Assembly: GCA_038503065.1 (NCBI GenBank)
Contig: JBCAMK010000007.1
Coordinates: 1,612,001 to 1,676,000 of the forward strand
Direction of reading: 5' to 3'
From: Paragyromitra xinjiangensis
Lineage: Eukaryota > Ascomycota > Pezizomycetes > Pezizales > Discinaceae
DNA length: 64,000 nucleotides
Of the stretch, positions 32,414-42,978 are shown piece after piece. The first letter of the stretch is position 1. Each line of letters starts with the position of its first letter. The position numbers and the translations under genes are program-made. The notes beneath the pieces were generated by a model. The model saw only the letters and a list, made by a program, of their open reading frames with translations, ran no database searches and was not told the DNA's origin.

Positions 32414-33647
32414 TCTATATTAGATTTTATTCGGTAGAGTGTAACGGAGGTTCTAGGAGCTATGCTGAGTGCTTGTAGGGTATTCAATAATTACTTATTT
32501 GCCTGCAAATAAGTATTAGTAAACGAGTGAATGAGTAAACGAATAATTGAGTATATTGATAAGCGAGTGAATGTATGTCTGGGAATGAGAGGAGTAGGGC
32601 GCTGTAAGGGCATTATATAGAGGGATAAAAACCTTTGGGCTTTCGCAGCTTGCGTCGGATCCAACATGAGACATGACTGGCCTATAGCTTGAAACACCTG
32701 CTGAGCTTAAGAAGCATTAGCGAGAGCTCTTACAGCCATCTCGAAACCTCTCAAAGCTTTTGTAGGCTTACCGATACTAATTTGAACTCTTCCGTCGAAT
32801 GGTCAACTTGAAACAGCACCTTCAAAAACTTGAGGCTCCACCGAATAGCTAATTCAAGTTCCCAAATCAAGCATTAGCCAGAGCTCACAAAGTCATCTTC
32901 AAAGCTTCATTAGCCTGCGATCGGAGCTTACTGTATTGTGCCGAGTGCTTGTAGAGAGTATTGCTTGGTAGGATACAGGAGTGGTCCAGAAAGCCTCTCG
33001 CGGAGCAGAAAACTCTGAATATATAACCTCTGCTAGAGTTTGCTCAGGCTATTCTGACGTAGTTTGCCTGCTATCAGGATCCAGCCCGTGTCTCAGGAGC
33101 TTTGACCTGTTGATGGCTCACAAATCGTCACTCGCTCCATGAGTACTGTATTCAGCTCTCATTTAGTTCGTTGCAGCCTAGAAAGCATTCGTGAAGGCTT
33201 TCTGAGCACTGACAGGATCTTTGTCTGTTTTTAGATCAGCTCCCGCTTCCATTTCATGAGTTGTTGGTTTGTCGGAGGAATACCGTTGGTCGAGCCATTT
33301 TGATACCATACCTCGACAAAGGAGGAAAGGAAATATTCCGCTAGCTCTGAGAGTTATCCTCAAGGCTTCCAAAGCCTTGAAGAGTGCTTTAGGTGGTGGA
33401 TAAAGACCACTCCCACCATATGGGGTGGGAGTGGTCGAGGTTGAGGTTGAAAGCGGGGCTTGTTTGAGGTTGGTTTTGTTTGCGCTGGCAGGGGTGGTTG
33501 GCAGGGATCCTGCCAAGGAACTATGCCAAGGAACTATGCCAAGATATATCCCTGGTATGGGCGGCACGTGTTTTTGTTTACATCCCCCTGAGCTCTCAGC
33601 ATTATCGCCAAAGCTATCGCCAAAGCTCATCAAGCAACTCCGGAAAC
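32414..33647. other. Divergent intergenic region of the 9.66 kb element
   Basis: Separates the minus-strand 475-aa gene from the plus-strand transposase and so should hold both promoters. It is rich in the element motif (for example 32711-32730, 32885-32925, 33181-33210, 33345-33400, 33590-33640) and in Ala-encoding shadow frames such as KALEALRITL. No separate gene is supported. Confidence 0.5.
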
Positions 33648-36395
33648 ATGTCGACTAAGTGCCCTTATTGCCGCAAACGTTACAAATATTCTACCAGCTT
33701 TGAAACCCACCTACGAGAAAAGCATCCCCTCATTGCTCAGTCATTTCTTGCCTCTCTAACGATCCAAAGCTCATCCAATATTGGCGAGAGCTCTCAGAGC
33801 TATGATGGCAACTTTCTTCTCAATGGCGATGATGATTTTGACACTTACGAAGCTAGGAGCAATAGTGATGGGGATGATTCCGATCAGGAGTCAGATTCAG
33901 ATTTCAACCTCCATAATACAGATCAGCCCCAGCGAGAGACAACTATTCCATACGAAGGTGCTGGACGACCTCTTCAGAGCTCCCAAAGCTATCAAGAAGA
34001 GCAAAATGTGTTGCTCCAAGATCCCTGGGCACCATTCTTGTCGGTGGAAGAATTCAAACTCGCTCGTTGGTTCATACGCGCTCAGGTCTCGCAAGGAGCC
34101 ATTGATGACTATTTCCAAAGCTCTCTAGGCCTTCCTGACTGCTCTTTCCGCTCCGGAAAGAGCTTCACGCGCAAAGTTGAAGAAATGCACACGACATTAG
34201 GCCGGGCTAGCTGGCACCTCTCGGATATAGAATTGGGTGGGAAGCAGATTCGCTATTACTATCGAGATCCTATAACCTGTATACGCTATCTGCTTAAGCA
34301 AAGGGCATACAAAAAGGATATGGTATATGCTCCTACGATGGAGTATAATAGCGCAGGGAGCGAATGTACGGGGAAATGCATACCGCAGACTGGTGGTGGG
34401 AGACACAGGTTTGTGAAGCACTCTGGAGTACTCCTAGAGCCTTGACCAATGCGCTAACAGCTACTCTAGAACACACTGCCGGAAGGCGCTACAGTGGTCC
34501 CTGTAATTTGTGCTTCGGATGGAACACAGCTGACCAACTTCAGCGGCGACAAGAAAGCATGGCCTATCTATATCACTATCGGCAATATCAAATCAACAAC
34601 TCGAGGCAAACCTTCCAATCTCGCGATTATACTCCTGGCGTTGCTGCCGGTACCCCCGAAGCTTGGGAAGGAGTCTGCTTTCTCGAAAGTCCAGCGGCGG
34701 CAGAGCCAACAAGCTATACACAAGGTCTTGGAAGAGATTCTCGAAGGCCTTCAGAGCCCTGGCGAGAGCGGAGAACTTATGGACTGCGCAGATGGTCACC
34801 AGCGTCTCTGCTTCCCTATACTATGTGCTTGGATTGCAGATCAAGAAGAGCATGCCACCCTCCATAATATTCAAAGCCAGGCGTGTGCAAAGTGTGAAGT
34901 TGATTTTGATAGCCTTGGGGACTTTGCCGAATTCCCTCCGCGCAATCACCCAATCTATCGAGCTAAGATACAGCAATTCCGCCAGGACCCTACAAACACA
35001 GCTCCAATTGAATACCTCGTCTCGAAGTCCGTCAAAACTCTCTACAATGCTCTCTGGGCTTTCCCCAATGTCCTCGTGCACGAGTTGCATAAGCCTGACC
35101 TGCTGCACAATATTTATTTGGGAGTATTGAAGCATATGATGGAATGGATCCAGTCGTTTTTAGGGAAGTATGGTCGCCTAGCGCAATTTGACGAAGCATG
35201 GCGATCGATGCCACCATATCCAGGATTTTCAGTCCCTACGAAGGCTTATAGGGAGGTAACGCAGTGGCAGGGGAAGGAGATGCGTAATCTTGGGAGGATA
35301 GTCCTGGGAGCCTTCGCCATAGCTCTCAGGGATCCCCCGAAAAAGTACAAAGATATCTTCAAGAAGGCGCTGATATGTGTTCGCTCATTTGTGGACTTTC
35401 ACCTTATGGCGCAATACAACACCCACACCTCGGAAACGTTGGGATATATGAAGGGGTATTTGGAGGATTTCCACGAGCATAAAGATGTGTTTCTGGAATT
35501 CCGAGCATACAAGAAGACGAAGAAAGCAGCAAAGGAACGAACAAAGGCACTAATGGATGCTCTGCAGGCTCCTTCCACCTCCGCGTCGGCCGCAACCAAC
35601 ACAGCCCAAGGCAACAAGCGGAGGAAGACCCAGGATGGCTCAGGGAGCCTTGACCGCAGCCTTGAGGAGCTTCAGGAAATCCGTCAAGCCTCTCATTTCA
35701 ACTTTATCAAGATGCATCTCCTCACGCACTTCTGCCAGCATGTGGAACGATTTGGTAACATACCCATGTTCTCTACTGATATTAGCGAGCTTGCACACAA
35801 AGAGCAAATCAAAGATAGCTATAAGGCATCCAACAAAGTTGATGCCACGCTCCAGATCCTCGATATATATGCCCGTCGTCAAGCCTTCGAGATGCGATTG
35901 CTAAACCTGAAAGCAATTGTAGAAAGCTCTGAGAGTTATGCCGAGAGCTCTCTTGGCTCTGCAAAGACTTTGCAACAGTTGTTTGGTATAGGCAAAGAAC
36001 GGGCACCGAATATCAAGGCATTACATCCGGAAAGCCTGCCGCGGCGCAACCTTAAAAACCGGGATCGCGACTGTTGCTTCCTCGCAGATGTCGCTGAGGC
36101 ACTCGAACTGGACCGATACAACCTTGGAAAAAGTATCCTGGAGTGGGCAAAGGATGTAGAAGGCTCTGAGGGCTTTGGCGAAGACCCACAAAACCTTCTC
36201 CACTATCCGGCAGAACGATTTGAATGTTTGCAAGTTCCCATCCCGACTTTTCAAGAAACTGATCTATACGAGGTCCATAACCTTCGCTGCACAGGGCGGA
36301 GGAAGTTTAGGAATAGAGCGCCACGAAATGACTGGGTCTGGATACAAGCAGGGTCGGAGGAGAATTGGGGGCATTCCGGGGCGCCCGCCAGCTAG
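33648..36395 (+). pseudogene. Plavaka-type transposase, two exons, one frameshift
   Basis: ATG 33648 opens with a C2H2 zinc finger (CPYCRKRYKYSTSFETHLREKH). An acidic linker follows, then Plavaka-family blocks: EEFKLARWFIRAQVSQGAIDD, SDIELGGKQIRYYYRDP and MVYAPTMEYNSAG. Near 34356 the frame slips by one base (a missing G before MYGEMHTADWWWETQ). A 61-bp intron follows (34409-34469, donor GTTTGT, branch GCTAAC, acceptor TAG). Exon 2 (34470-36395) starts NTLPEGATVVPVICASD, containing the first candidate acidic catalytic residue, and continues through NFSGDKKAWPIY and CFPILCAWIADQEEH to the stop at 36395. Total about 895 aa. Family assignment rests on these recognisable blocks. The element motif occurs repeatedly inside both exons and the intron. 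Confidence 0.75.
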
Positions 36396-36991
36396 ACTTC
36401 AGGCATTATTTAAGCTTCGCAATCCCATAAGCAGCCATTGGCACAGGTTGTGCCTAGTGGAGGTTTTAGAGGCAGCCAATAGGGGATCAGTAGATAGCTC
36501 CCATGGCCTTCTCAAAGCCTCTAAGCGCTCTCAAGGAAGCTGTGGGTGGTGGATATCAGGAGTGTATTAGGAATGGCACATTTGATGCCGCTAGGGCAAA
36601 ATGATTGGCTTGTAAATACACGAATAGATCTTAGAACATGGAACGAGCTATACTAGGAGTAAGAGCTAGCTTGATTAATAAAGCATGTTTGATAGAAAGC
36701 GTCAGAAGCCTTCGCGATGATCTCCAGAGCAAGAAAGAATGATCCAATAGCCATCAAGTCTCCGATATACCATGATTACCCGCGTCAATCTCAGTGACTT
36801 CAGAGCCTGCGTTGCAGCATATGGAGAACCTGACGCAAGCAAATAAGCCTCTGATAAACAGGGCGCAGCTGGCTCCCAGAGCATCCGTCAGAACGCTGCA
36901 GGCACTCGGGACGCTCCAGATTCGCATGACGAAAATAGTGTGTCCTGACGCAGCAGCGAAGTATCAGGGCGAAATTTCGGTCTTGCTGATG
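36396..36991. other. Right subterminal region of the 9.66 kb element
   Basis: Non-coding end of the transposon, with motif copies at about 36501-36538 and 36705-36735, then the terminal inverted repeat GGTCTTGCTGATG ending at 36991. No gene seen. Confidence 0.5.
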
Positions 36992-37249
36992 TAGTGATTA
37001 TTTTTGTGTTTTTTAGATTTTTCTTAATATAAATGATAACTTTGGGTGACGAGGAGGGATAATATGCGTCCGCAGTTTTGGAATTAGGTGGAAGTAGATT
37101 ATGGTCAAGCCATGGTTCCTGTAACATAAGAATGAGGGTATGTTGAGAGCGGTTGAAAGAAGAGATGACTGAAAGGGTGGAGGCCTGTCCTTTGGCGCAG
37201 TTCAGCTGCTGTGCCATGGCTATGCCTGTTGTGGGAGGTTGTTCCTCCA

Positions 37250-38668
37250 TTAAGCGTTGGTAGTGTTAATTCGGGAGGATTTAAGGCTCTCAGTGAGCTT
37301 GGTGTAAGCGATGCAGACTTTGCGCTCATAGGCTTTATGGCCTTGGTTGCAGTTTGCGCAGCGGATGGGAGGGTGGGTGCATTTGGTTCCAGCCGGGCAA
37401 CCTGCTGAGGTGCAGGGGTGTTTGATGGTTTCGTGGGCTTCTGCGCAAATGGCACATTTGAAGTCCTTCTTGCAGGTTTGTTGGTGGTGGCCAAATTCTT
37501 GGCACTTTCGGCATTGGGTGGTGGGGGAAACAGCAATGTATTCCTGGATGCGGCAGAATGAATTAAAAAGAGGGATTTGGTGAAGACCTAGGGTCTCCAT
37601 GGTGAATTTCTGGGGCAGGGCGATGACAATGGCTGAGTGGGTTTTGTTGGCTCTTGCCTCCGGTGTGGTAAGCCATCTGGGAACTTGAGCAAGGGTGAAG
37701 GTGGGGACTGAGATGGCCATTTGCTCCGCTACTTCAGCCATGGTGTTCTTGGTAGGGATGCCATGGATGATGAACTTGGACCATTTGGAGTTGGGTCGGG
37801 CTTCGGAAAGGGGGATGTTTAGCAAGTTGCAGGCGGTTTTGATTTCTTTGTTGTAGGCCGAGCAGATTTGTTCGGCAGATTCATCAGGGCGGGTGGTGAG
37901 TACAAAGTTATGTCTTGCAGTTTTGGTGCAGATGAGGATGGATGTGTTACGTGGAGCGAGTTCCTTGTTGATTGCGGCGAGGAGGGAGTTGTTGGTGAGG
38001 GCTGGGGGAAGGTCACCAGAGGTTTCAAGAATAATCTGGCGATTAATTGCCGTGAACTGGGGTTGGAAGAGTTTGGGGGGAAGGGCCTTCTTCTTCTTAT
38101 TGCCTTTAATGACTTTGGTGAATGGGTCTGCGGGGGCGTTGGCTGCTTGAGCGTAGGTCATGGGCTTGCCGTTGTTTAGCAGTGGGACCTGAGGTTTCTG
38201 GGCTGTTTGGGGCGGCTTTTGTTGTTGGTTGTTGACAGGTACAGGAGTGCGGGTGGGTTGGCTGGTGTTCTTGTCGATGGTTTGCAAAGACCTAGCCATG
38301 TTGTTGAGGGTGGTGGATAGCTTTCCGACCATTTCTTGAAGGATTTTTGTTTGATCCGTGAGCCTGAGGATATCATTCTCCTGCATGGCTACTTTGGCGA
38401 GGAGATGGGTGTTGTTTTCCTCAGTTTGCGTGTTGAGGCGTGCCAAGCTGGATTTTAGTAGCCAGGCTGTATATTGCTCAGTGTTGCCTTCATCAGGGAT
38501 TTCCGGCATGTAGTCTTCGGTGATTGAAAATTCACGGAGCCAGTTGGGGGTGGAATCATCAGGGAGCTCCTGCATTAGAGCTTCGTCGATGTATTGTGAG
38601 TCTGTGGAAAGGCCCTGAGGGCCAGTGTCAAAGAGGGACTGCGCAGTAGAGGGTCCGGGTTGTGCCAT
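37250..38668 (-). CDS. LINE copy E ORF1 (gag-like)
   Basis: Intact 472 aa from ATG 38668 (open without ATG to 38989). Same architecture as in the other copies, with Cys/His knuckles near 37520-37320. TAATG overlap with ORF2 at 37250. It could still be expressed although its own ORF2 is interrupted. Confidence 0.75.
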   Translation of the reverse strand: MAQPGPSTAQSLFDTGPQGLSTDSQYIDEALMQELPDDSTPNWLREFSITEDYMPEIPDEGNTEQYTAWLLKSSLARLNTQTEENNTHLLAKVAMQENDILRLTDQTKILQEMVGKLSTTLNNMARSLQTIDKNTSQPTRTPVPVNNQQQKPPQTAQKPQVPLLNNGKPMTYAQAANAPADPFTKVIKGNKKKKALPPKLFQPQFTAINRQIILETSGDLPPALTNNSLLAAINKELAPRNTSILICTKTARHNFVLTTRPDESAEQICSAYNKEIKTACNLLNIPLSEARPNSKWSKFIIHGIPTKNTMAEVAEQMAISVPTFTLAQVPRWLTTPEARANKTHSAIVIALPQKFTMETLGLHQIPLFNSFCRIQEYIAVSPTTQCRKCQEFGHHQQTCKKDFKCAICAEAHETIKHPCTSAGCPAGTKCTHPPIRCANCNQGHKAYERKVCIAYTKLTESLKSSRINTTNA

Positions 38669-39243
38669 CTTAGTGGGTGAACCTGAGCGAGCGGGAGCTG
38701 GGGAAGGGTTTGAGAGAGTTCTTTTCTTGCCAATGAGGGGGAGGGTGAAGTTGGTGCCAAAGGTCACCAGCTTCACAGGGGATGGGGATGGTGTGCGGGA
38801 TCTCCTGGGAGGAGTTTGGGGCGGATCCTGGATGATTTGGGGCAGAGCGCCTGATGAAAGGATGCGAGTGCGGGGAAGTGGTGAGAAATGAAGCCGAAGA
38901 GTTAAAGACTTTTTGCAGTGTGTAACGCCGTTGCAACGTAGAATTGGAGTTTTGCAGGGATCTTTTTGCTCGTGCAGGATGAGGTCCAATTTCCAATTTC
39001 CAATTTCATTTAATTTTAGACAGTCGCTAACCTAACTAGCTACTGAATGACGCGCGTATATGAAATACATGGTCTCATCCACCGCCAACCTCTACATCCC
39101 CATAACCAAAACATAATATAAAGAAAATACAAAACGTAAAAACATCACACCAAAACAACATACTATATCAAGGAAATTTCATAATTAAACTTAAACCATC
39201 CGGATACAAAAGAAAAGCTTCCCCCGCCCGGATTGCCTTATGA

Positions 39244-42200
39244 TCAATTTATATTTAGTAAATTCGTATTAGATACGCCGTATAGATACTTGTTGGTTGA
39301 AATTGTGGCCAAATTGTTCTCGCGGATGAAGTGCAAGAGGTCAATGTGGTTGTTGTTGAGGAGTATTGCTGAGTGCCAATCATGGCCCCAATTTGGTCGG
39401 GTAGTGCCGTTAAGTGGACAAGTGAGGGCTAAATGTGAGGAAGAATTGATGGCTCCGCATTGACAAGCGGAGGGAGGGCTAAGAGGATTTGGATCCGCCT
39501 TAGTTTGTTGGGTGCGGAGGGTGGATATTGCTTTCGCCTGATTTCGGCGGAGGAATCGCACAACTGAGGGAGGATGGAGGGCAACTGGGGTCTCAGTTGT
39601 GAGTTGCCACAGCTTGAGGAGGTTGAGTTTGGGTTGAAGACGAAGCCATCCCAGTGTAGTGCATGTGTGTTTGCAAGGCGGGAGGGAAAGGCCTTGCTTG
39701 GCCATTTGATCGGCGATGTCATTGCCGGGGATGTTTGTGTGAGATGGAGTCCATCGGCCGAAAACTTCTGAATTGAGATTATTAATTGTCGATATGTGTG
39801 CCAGTGTGTCCTTTAGGTATTGGCGATTGGAAGTGCTGTTGCCGGAGAGGGATAGGAGAGCGTTTTGATTATCAATGCAGAGATAAACAGTAGAATTGTC
39901 CGCAGGCAAGTTGTGAATTAGAAAATATAAAGCTTCTTGGATGCCATGTATTTCTGCATCTTCATTTTCGCATTGATGTCCCAGGTTGCAATTGCCCTGG
40001 TAGGAAGAGGTGGTGATTCCATATTGAATGTGTTGGATGTTCCAGCCTGAGGCAGTGATACCACTCTCAGCGCGGGAGCCGTCAGAATAGAGGATCCAGG
40101 CGTTAACCAAACCGTGTAACCAGTCCATGTGGGATAGGGAGGCGGATTGTTTGGTGCCTTGGATGTGTATGTGGGATGGATGTAAAAAGGGGTGAATGGG
40201 TAGGGAGAGATCTTCGATTGGTGCGCCGGTTAGTAGTCTGGCAAGCAGGGAGCCAACTCGTTGTAGGCCGGTGCCTTTGAATTCAGTGGGGTGAAGGTAT
40301 TGTAGTAGTGTGTGGTGTAGGGGGTGTTTGGGATTGCGGAGGATGCGTAGCCCATAATATTGGGTGCGCATGTTGAGTAGGAGGTTGAGTGGGGCTAAGC
40401 CCGCTTCGGGTAATAGCTTGTGTATGGGAGTGAATTTGGAAAGACCAGATATTAGCCTTGCGGCGCGATGATATGCTGGTGAAAGTCTGTCCAAAATACT
40501 TTGTGATCCAGTCCACCATACCTCAGAACCATATAAGGCTGCTGGGAGGATGATGGTGAGGGTAAGTTGGTGAAGGAGGTTAGGAGTGGGTCCCTTGTCT
40601 TTGACTAGGTTGTTCACCAAGTATAGGGAGGTTCTTAGCCGAGAGGCAGCTTGTTGACAATGTGAGTGAAAGTTGAGTCTTTGATCCAGTACAATGCCTA
40701 GAACTTTTATGTGAGGCGAGGGGGGAAATGATTTGTTGTTTAACGTTATGGTTTGGGTTGGTGATTGACTGGTGAAGGGGGTGATGAGGTGAATTAACTC
40801 TGTTTTGGATTCGGAAAATTTAATATTGAGGTAGGAGGCCCGTTTTTCCTTTGTCTTGTGTCTTTCTGCTAGGCGTATGGTAGCAAAGGCGGGTTTTTTA
40901 CTCAATTGTAGGGCAGTATCGTCATCTATATAGATGGTGGAGGTTTCGGAGGGATGTTGGATAGGCGGGTCAAGTGCTGCGGCATAAATAACAAAGGCAA
41001 TGGATGAAAGTGGGGAGCCTTGTGGGAGTCCAACCGTGAGCGGTTGGGGTGTTTCCAACTCGTTATTGATTCGGAAGGCAAGTGTGCGATTGGAAGTGAA
41101 ACTTTGCATCCATTTGATGCACCATGAGGGGAAGGTGTAGTGTTCCAAAATTTTTATTAGGTGGGGGTGAGAAACGCAATTGAAAGCACCGTCAATGTCC
41201 GTTGCCAGGATGGATGGGCGGGAGGGACGTTTTATTGCTCTCTTGTCGTTATGTGGGACGGGTATTAATAATTGTCTTTGCGCGGGGGTGAGAATGAGAT
41301 GGAGTGAATCAGTGGCGGAAATGCCTGTTCTGGCTCCTGTGTGGTGTGGTTGAATTGCGCCGTTCAATGATGCACATGTTTCAAGTTTTCGTGCAACTAT
41401 TTTTTCCAGTAACTTGCCAAAGCAAGAGAGGAGGGAAACAGGGCGGTAGCTTTTAGGGGATGAATAGTCCGCCTTGTTTGATTTGGGAATGGGGACGCAA
41501 TGGGTTATCTTCCATGAAGTTGGCATGATGCCCAGGCGTAGAAGGTTGTTAAAAAGAGAAGTGAGAATGGAAGGGCGGGCACGGTGAACCTCTCTGAGTG
41601 TAATGTAGTTGATCCCGTCTGGGCCGACTGCAGTACGCATGTTCGATTTCTGTAGGAGGGAATCGATTTCTTTTTCCGTGACTAGGAAGGGGATGTGATC
41701 GGTATTGGCGGAGGGGGGGGGTAGGAAGTTTGGAGGGAATTCAGGTGGGGTGGGCTGTGGGGGAAAAAAGGTGCGACGGAAGGCTTTGCCAATTTCCTCG
41801 TTTGTTTCTTGTTTTTCGATGGGGGGGATGTTAGGCTTGTTGCGTGCAGTGCTTTTATTTAGAAGGTTCCAGGCAGAGCTGGGGGTGATGTCTTTGAGGG
41901 TGCGGTGCCAGTGATCCCATTTGGCTAACATTATTTCAGTTTTGTATTCCTTTCTTGTAGAATTGGCGAGGTGTCGCCAATGAGGGAGGGCATTGGGTTT
42001 CCGTGCTCGTGATTCAGCCCATGAAAGTTTTCTTTTCAGGGCCTTGAGGTTGGGTGTCCACCAAGATTTGGAATATGTTCGAGGTTTGGAGAGAGGTACT
42101 GTTGAATCAATGGCTAGATTTATCACATTCGTGATGTGGGTGAGAGTGGAATTGGCTTTCTCCTCATTGGAGAAATTAAAGGGGATGGCTGCTTCTTGGA

Positions 42201-42978
42201 TTATGCTGTGGAATAAGGGCCAATTTGTTTTGGAAAATAAACGTCGGCTGGAATATTCTGGAGGATGGATGTAAAGTGTTGTTTTTAATGAAACATGATC
42301 GGAGTTGTGTGGGCAATTGGGGGGGGCTGACCAGGGTCCGCAGATGTCGGTTAGACCTCTTACCATGGTGAGATCGACTATACTGGGTCTTTGTCCGTTT
42401 CTTGGGAAGTGGGTGAGGATGCCTGGCTTGTTGAGGAGGCGGAAGTTGTTCGTTTCCAGCCAGTTCGTGATTTGTTCTGTTAGCGCAATACGGTGCGAGA
42501 AGAGGTGTTGATAATTTTCGGTGATGGGGCCATACCACCAAGGATGGTGGAGGTTAAAGTCCCCTGCGAGAATTGTGTTCTGATGGAAATGATGTGAAAG
42601 AAGCGGGAGGTGATGATCATTGGAGCTGCTTCGAGGTTGAATGTAAATATTGCAGATCTCGAAGGTCAAGTGAGGAATTTTGATAAGAATTGAAATTATG
42701 TTGGGATTGGGCGAAAGTATGGTGGTTATTTTTGTGTTTTTTAGGTTTTTCTTAATATAAATAATAACTTTGGGTGAAGAAGAAGGATAATATGCGTCCC
42801 CCGTTTTGGAATTTGGAGGAAGTGAATTATGGTCAAGCCATGGTTCCTGTAACATAAGAATGAAAGTCTGTTGAGAATGGTCGAAAGAAGAGATGACTGA
42901 AAGAGTAGAGGCCTGTCCTTTGGCACAGTTCAGCTGCTGTGCCATGGCTATGCCTGTTATGGGAGGTTGTGTCTCCAT
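39244..42978 (-). CDS. LINE copy F ORF2: endonuclease, reverse transcriptase, RNase H
   Basis: Intact, 1244 aa, same length as copy D. Endonuclease (GDFNLHHPWW, SDHVSL), RT (catalytic YIDDD near residue 682, about 40935), RNase H (YSDGS, EDAEIHG, CIDNQNALL, IADQMAK) and terminal CQCG..H..C are all present. ATG 42978 overlaps the ORF1 stop. A potential source of enzyme for mobilising the damaged copies. Confidence 0.9.
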   Translation of the reverse strand: METQPPITGIAMAQQLNCAKGQASTLSVISSFDHSQQTFILMLQEPWLDHNSLPPNSKTGDAYYPSSSPKVIIYIKKNLKNTKITTILSPNPNIISILIKIPHLTFEICNIYIQPRSSSNDHHLPLLSHHFHQNTILAGDFNLHHPWWYGPITENYQHLFSHRIALTEQITNWLETNNFRLLNKPGILTHFPRNGQRPSIVDLTMVRGLTDICGPWSAPPNCPHNSDHVSLKTTLYIHPPEYSSRRLFSKTNWPLFHSIIQEAAIPFNFSNEEKANSTLTHITNVINLAIDSTVPLSKPRTYSKSWWTPNLKALKRKLSWAESRARKPNALPHWRHLANSTRKEYKTEIMLAKWDHWHRTLKDITPSSAWNLLNKSTARNKPNIPPIEKQETNEEIGKAFRRTFFPPQPTPPEFPPNFLPPPSANTDHIPFLVTEKEIDSLLQKSNMRTAVGPDGINYITLREVHRARPSILTSLFNNLLRLGIMPTSWKITHCVPIPKSNKADYSSPKSYRPVSLLSCFGKLLEKIVARKLETCASLNGAIQPHHTGARTGISATDSLHLILTPAQRQLLIPVPHNDKRAIKRPSRPSILATDIDGAFNCVSHPHLIKILEHYTFPSWCIKWMQSFTSNRTLAFRINNELETPQPLTVGLPQGSPLSSIAFVIYAAALDPPIQHPSETSTIYIDDDTALQLSKKPAFATIRLAERHKTKEKRASYLNIKFSESKTELIHLITPFTSQSPTQTITLNNKSFPPSPHIKVLGIVLDQRLNFHSHCQQAASRLRTSLYLVNNLVKDKGPTPNLLHQLTLTIILPAALYGSEVWWTGSQSILDRLSPAYHRAARLISGLSKFTPIHKLLPEAGLAPLNLLLNMRTQYYGLRILRNPKHPLHHTLLQYLHPTEFKGTGLQRVGSLLARLLTGAPIEDLSLPIHPFLHPSHIHIQGTKQSASLSHMDWLHGLVNAWILYSDGSRAESGITASGWNIQHIQYGITTSSYQGNCNLGHQCENEDAEIHGIQEALYFLIHNLPADNSTVYLCIDNQNALLSLSGNSTSNRQYLKDTLAHISTINNLNSEVFGRWTPSHTNIPGNDIADQMAKQGLSLPPCKHTCTTLGWLRLQPKLNLLKLWQLTTETPVALHPPSVVRFLRRNQAKAISTLRTQQTKADPNPLSPPSACQCGAINSSSHLALTCPLNGTTRPNWGHDWHSAILLNNNHIDLLHFIRENNLATISTNKYLYGVSNTNLLNIN

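Larger units (their letters stand above)
27332..36991. mobile_element. 9.66 kb Plavaka-type DNA transposon with CATCAG termini
   Basis: Bounded by a perfect 13-bp inverted repeat (CATCAGCAAGACC at 27332 and its complement ending 36991) and a TA duplication (27330-27331 and 36992-36993), inserted in the ORF2 of LINE copy E. It encodes a Plavaka-like transposase (33648-36395, +), an unknown proline-rich protein (30986-32413, -) and a second gene on the minus strand (about 28.3-30.2 kb). Dozens of copies of a degenerate motif around GAGAGCTTTCGCGAAGGC occur throughout, in spacers, introns and exons. The short TIR, 2-bp duplication, dense internal repeats and two-sided gene layout recall CACTA/EnSpm elements. 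Transposase frame damage (one 1-nt deletion) suggests this copy is no longer autonomous. Confidence 0.8.
23854..37250 (-). pseudogene. LINE copy E ORF2, interrupted by the DNA transposon
   Basis: The first ~85 codons are at 37250-36994, including LNCAKGQAST and LQEPWLDHN. The rest lies at 27329-23854 after the inserted element, which entered the endonuclease domain. A second defect is TGA at 24361-24363 in the RNase H region, where others have CGA (Arg of GRWTPSHT). RT YIDDD, RNase H and terminal CQCG motifs remain. Confidence 0.85.
23598..38988 (-). mobile_element. LINE copy E, split by a 9.66 kb DNA transposon
   Basis: 5.73 kb LINE unit plus the insertion at 27332-36991. Removing the insertion and one TA leaves a continuous ORF2 sequence matching the other copies (about ...GCGAAAGTG-TA-GTGATTATT...). 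The 3' UTR is 23853-23598 and the 5' junction with copy F is at 38988. Confidence 0.9.

Noticed and set aside
33178..33633. Minus-strand 151-codon frame in the transposon spacer (KALEALRITLRAS).
   Set aside because: Its Ala/Leu peptides come from the dispersed motif; it overlaps the transposase promoter region and shows no domain.
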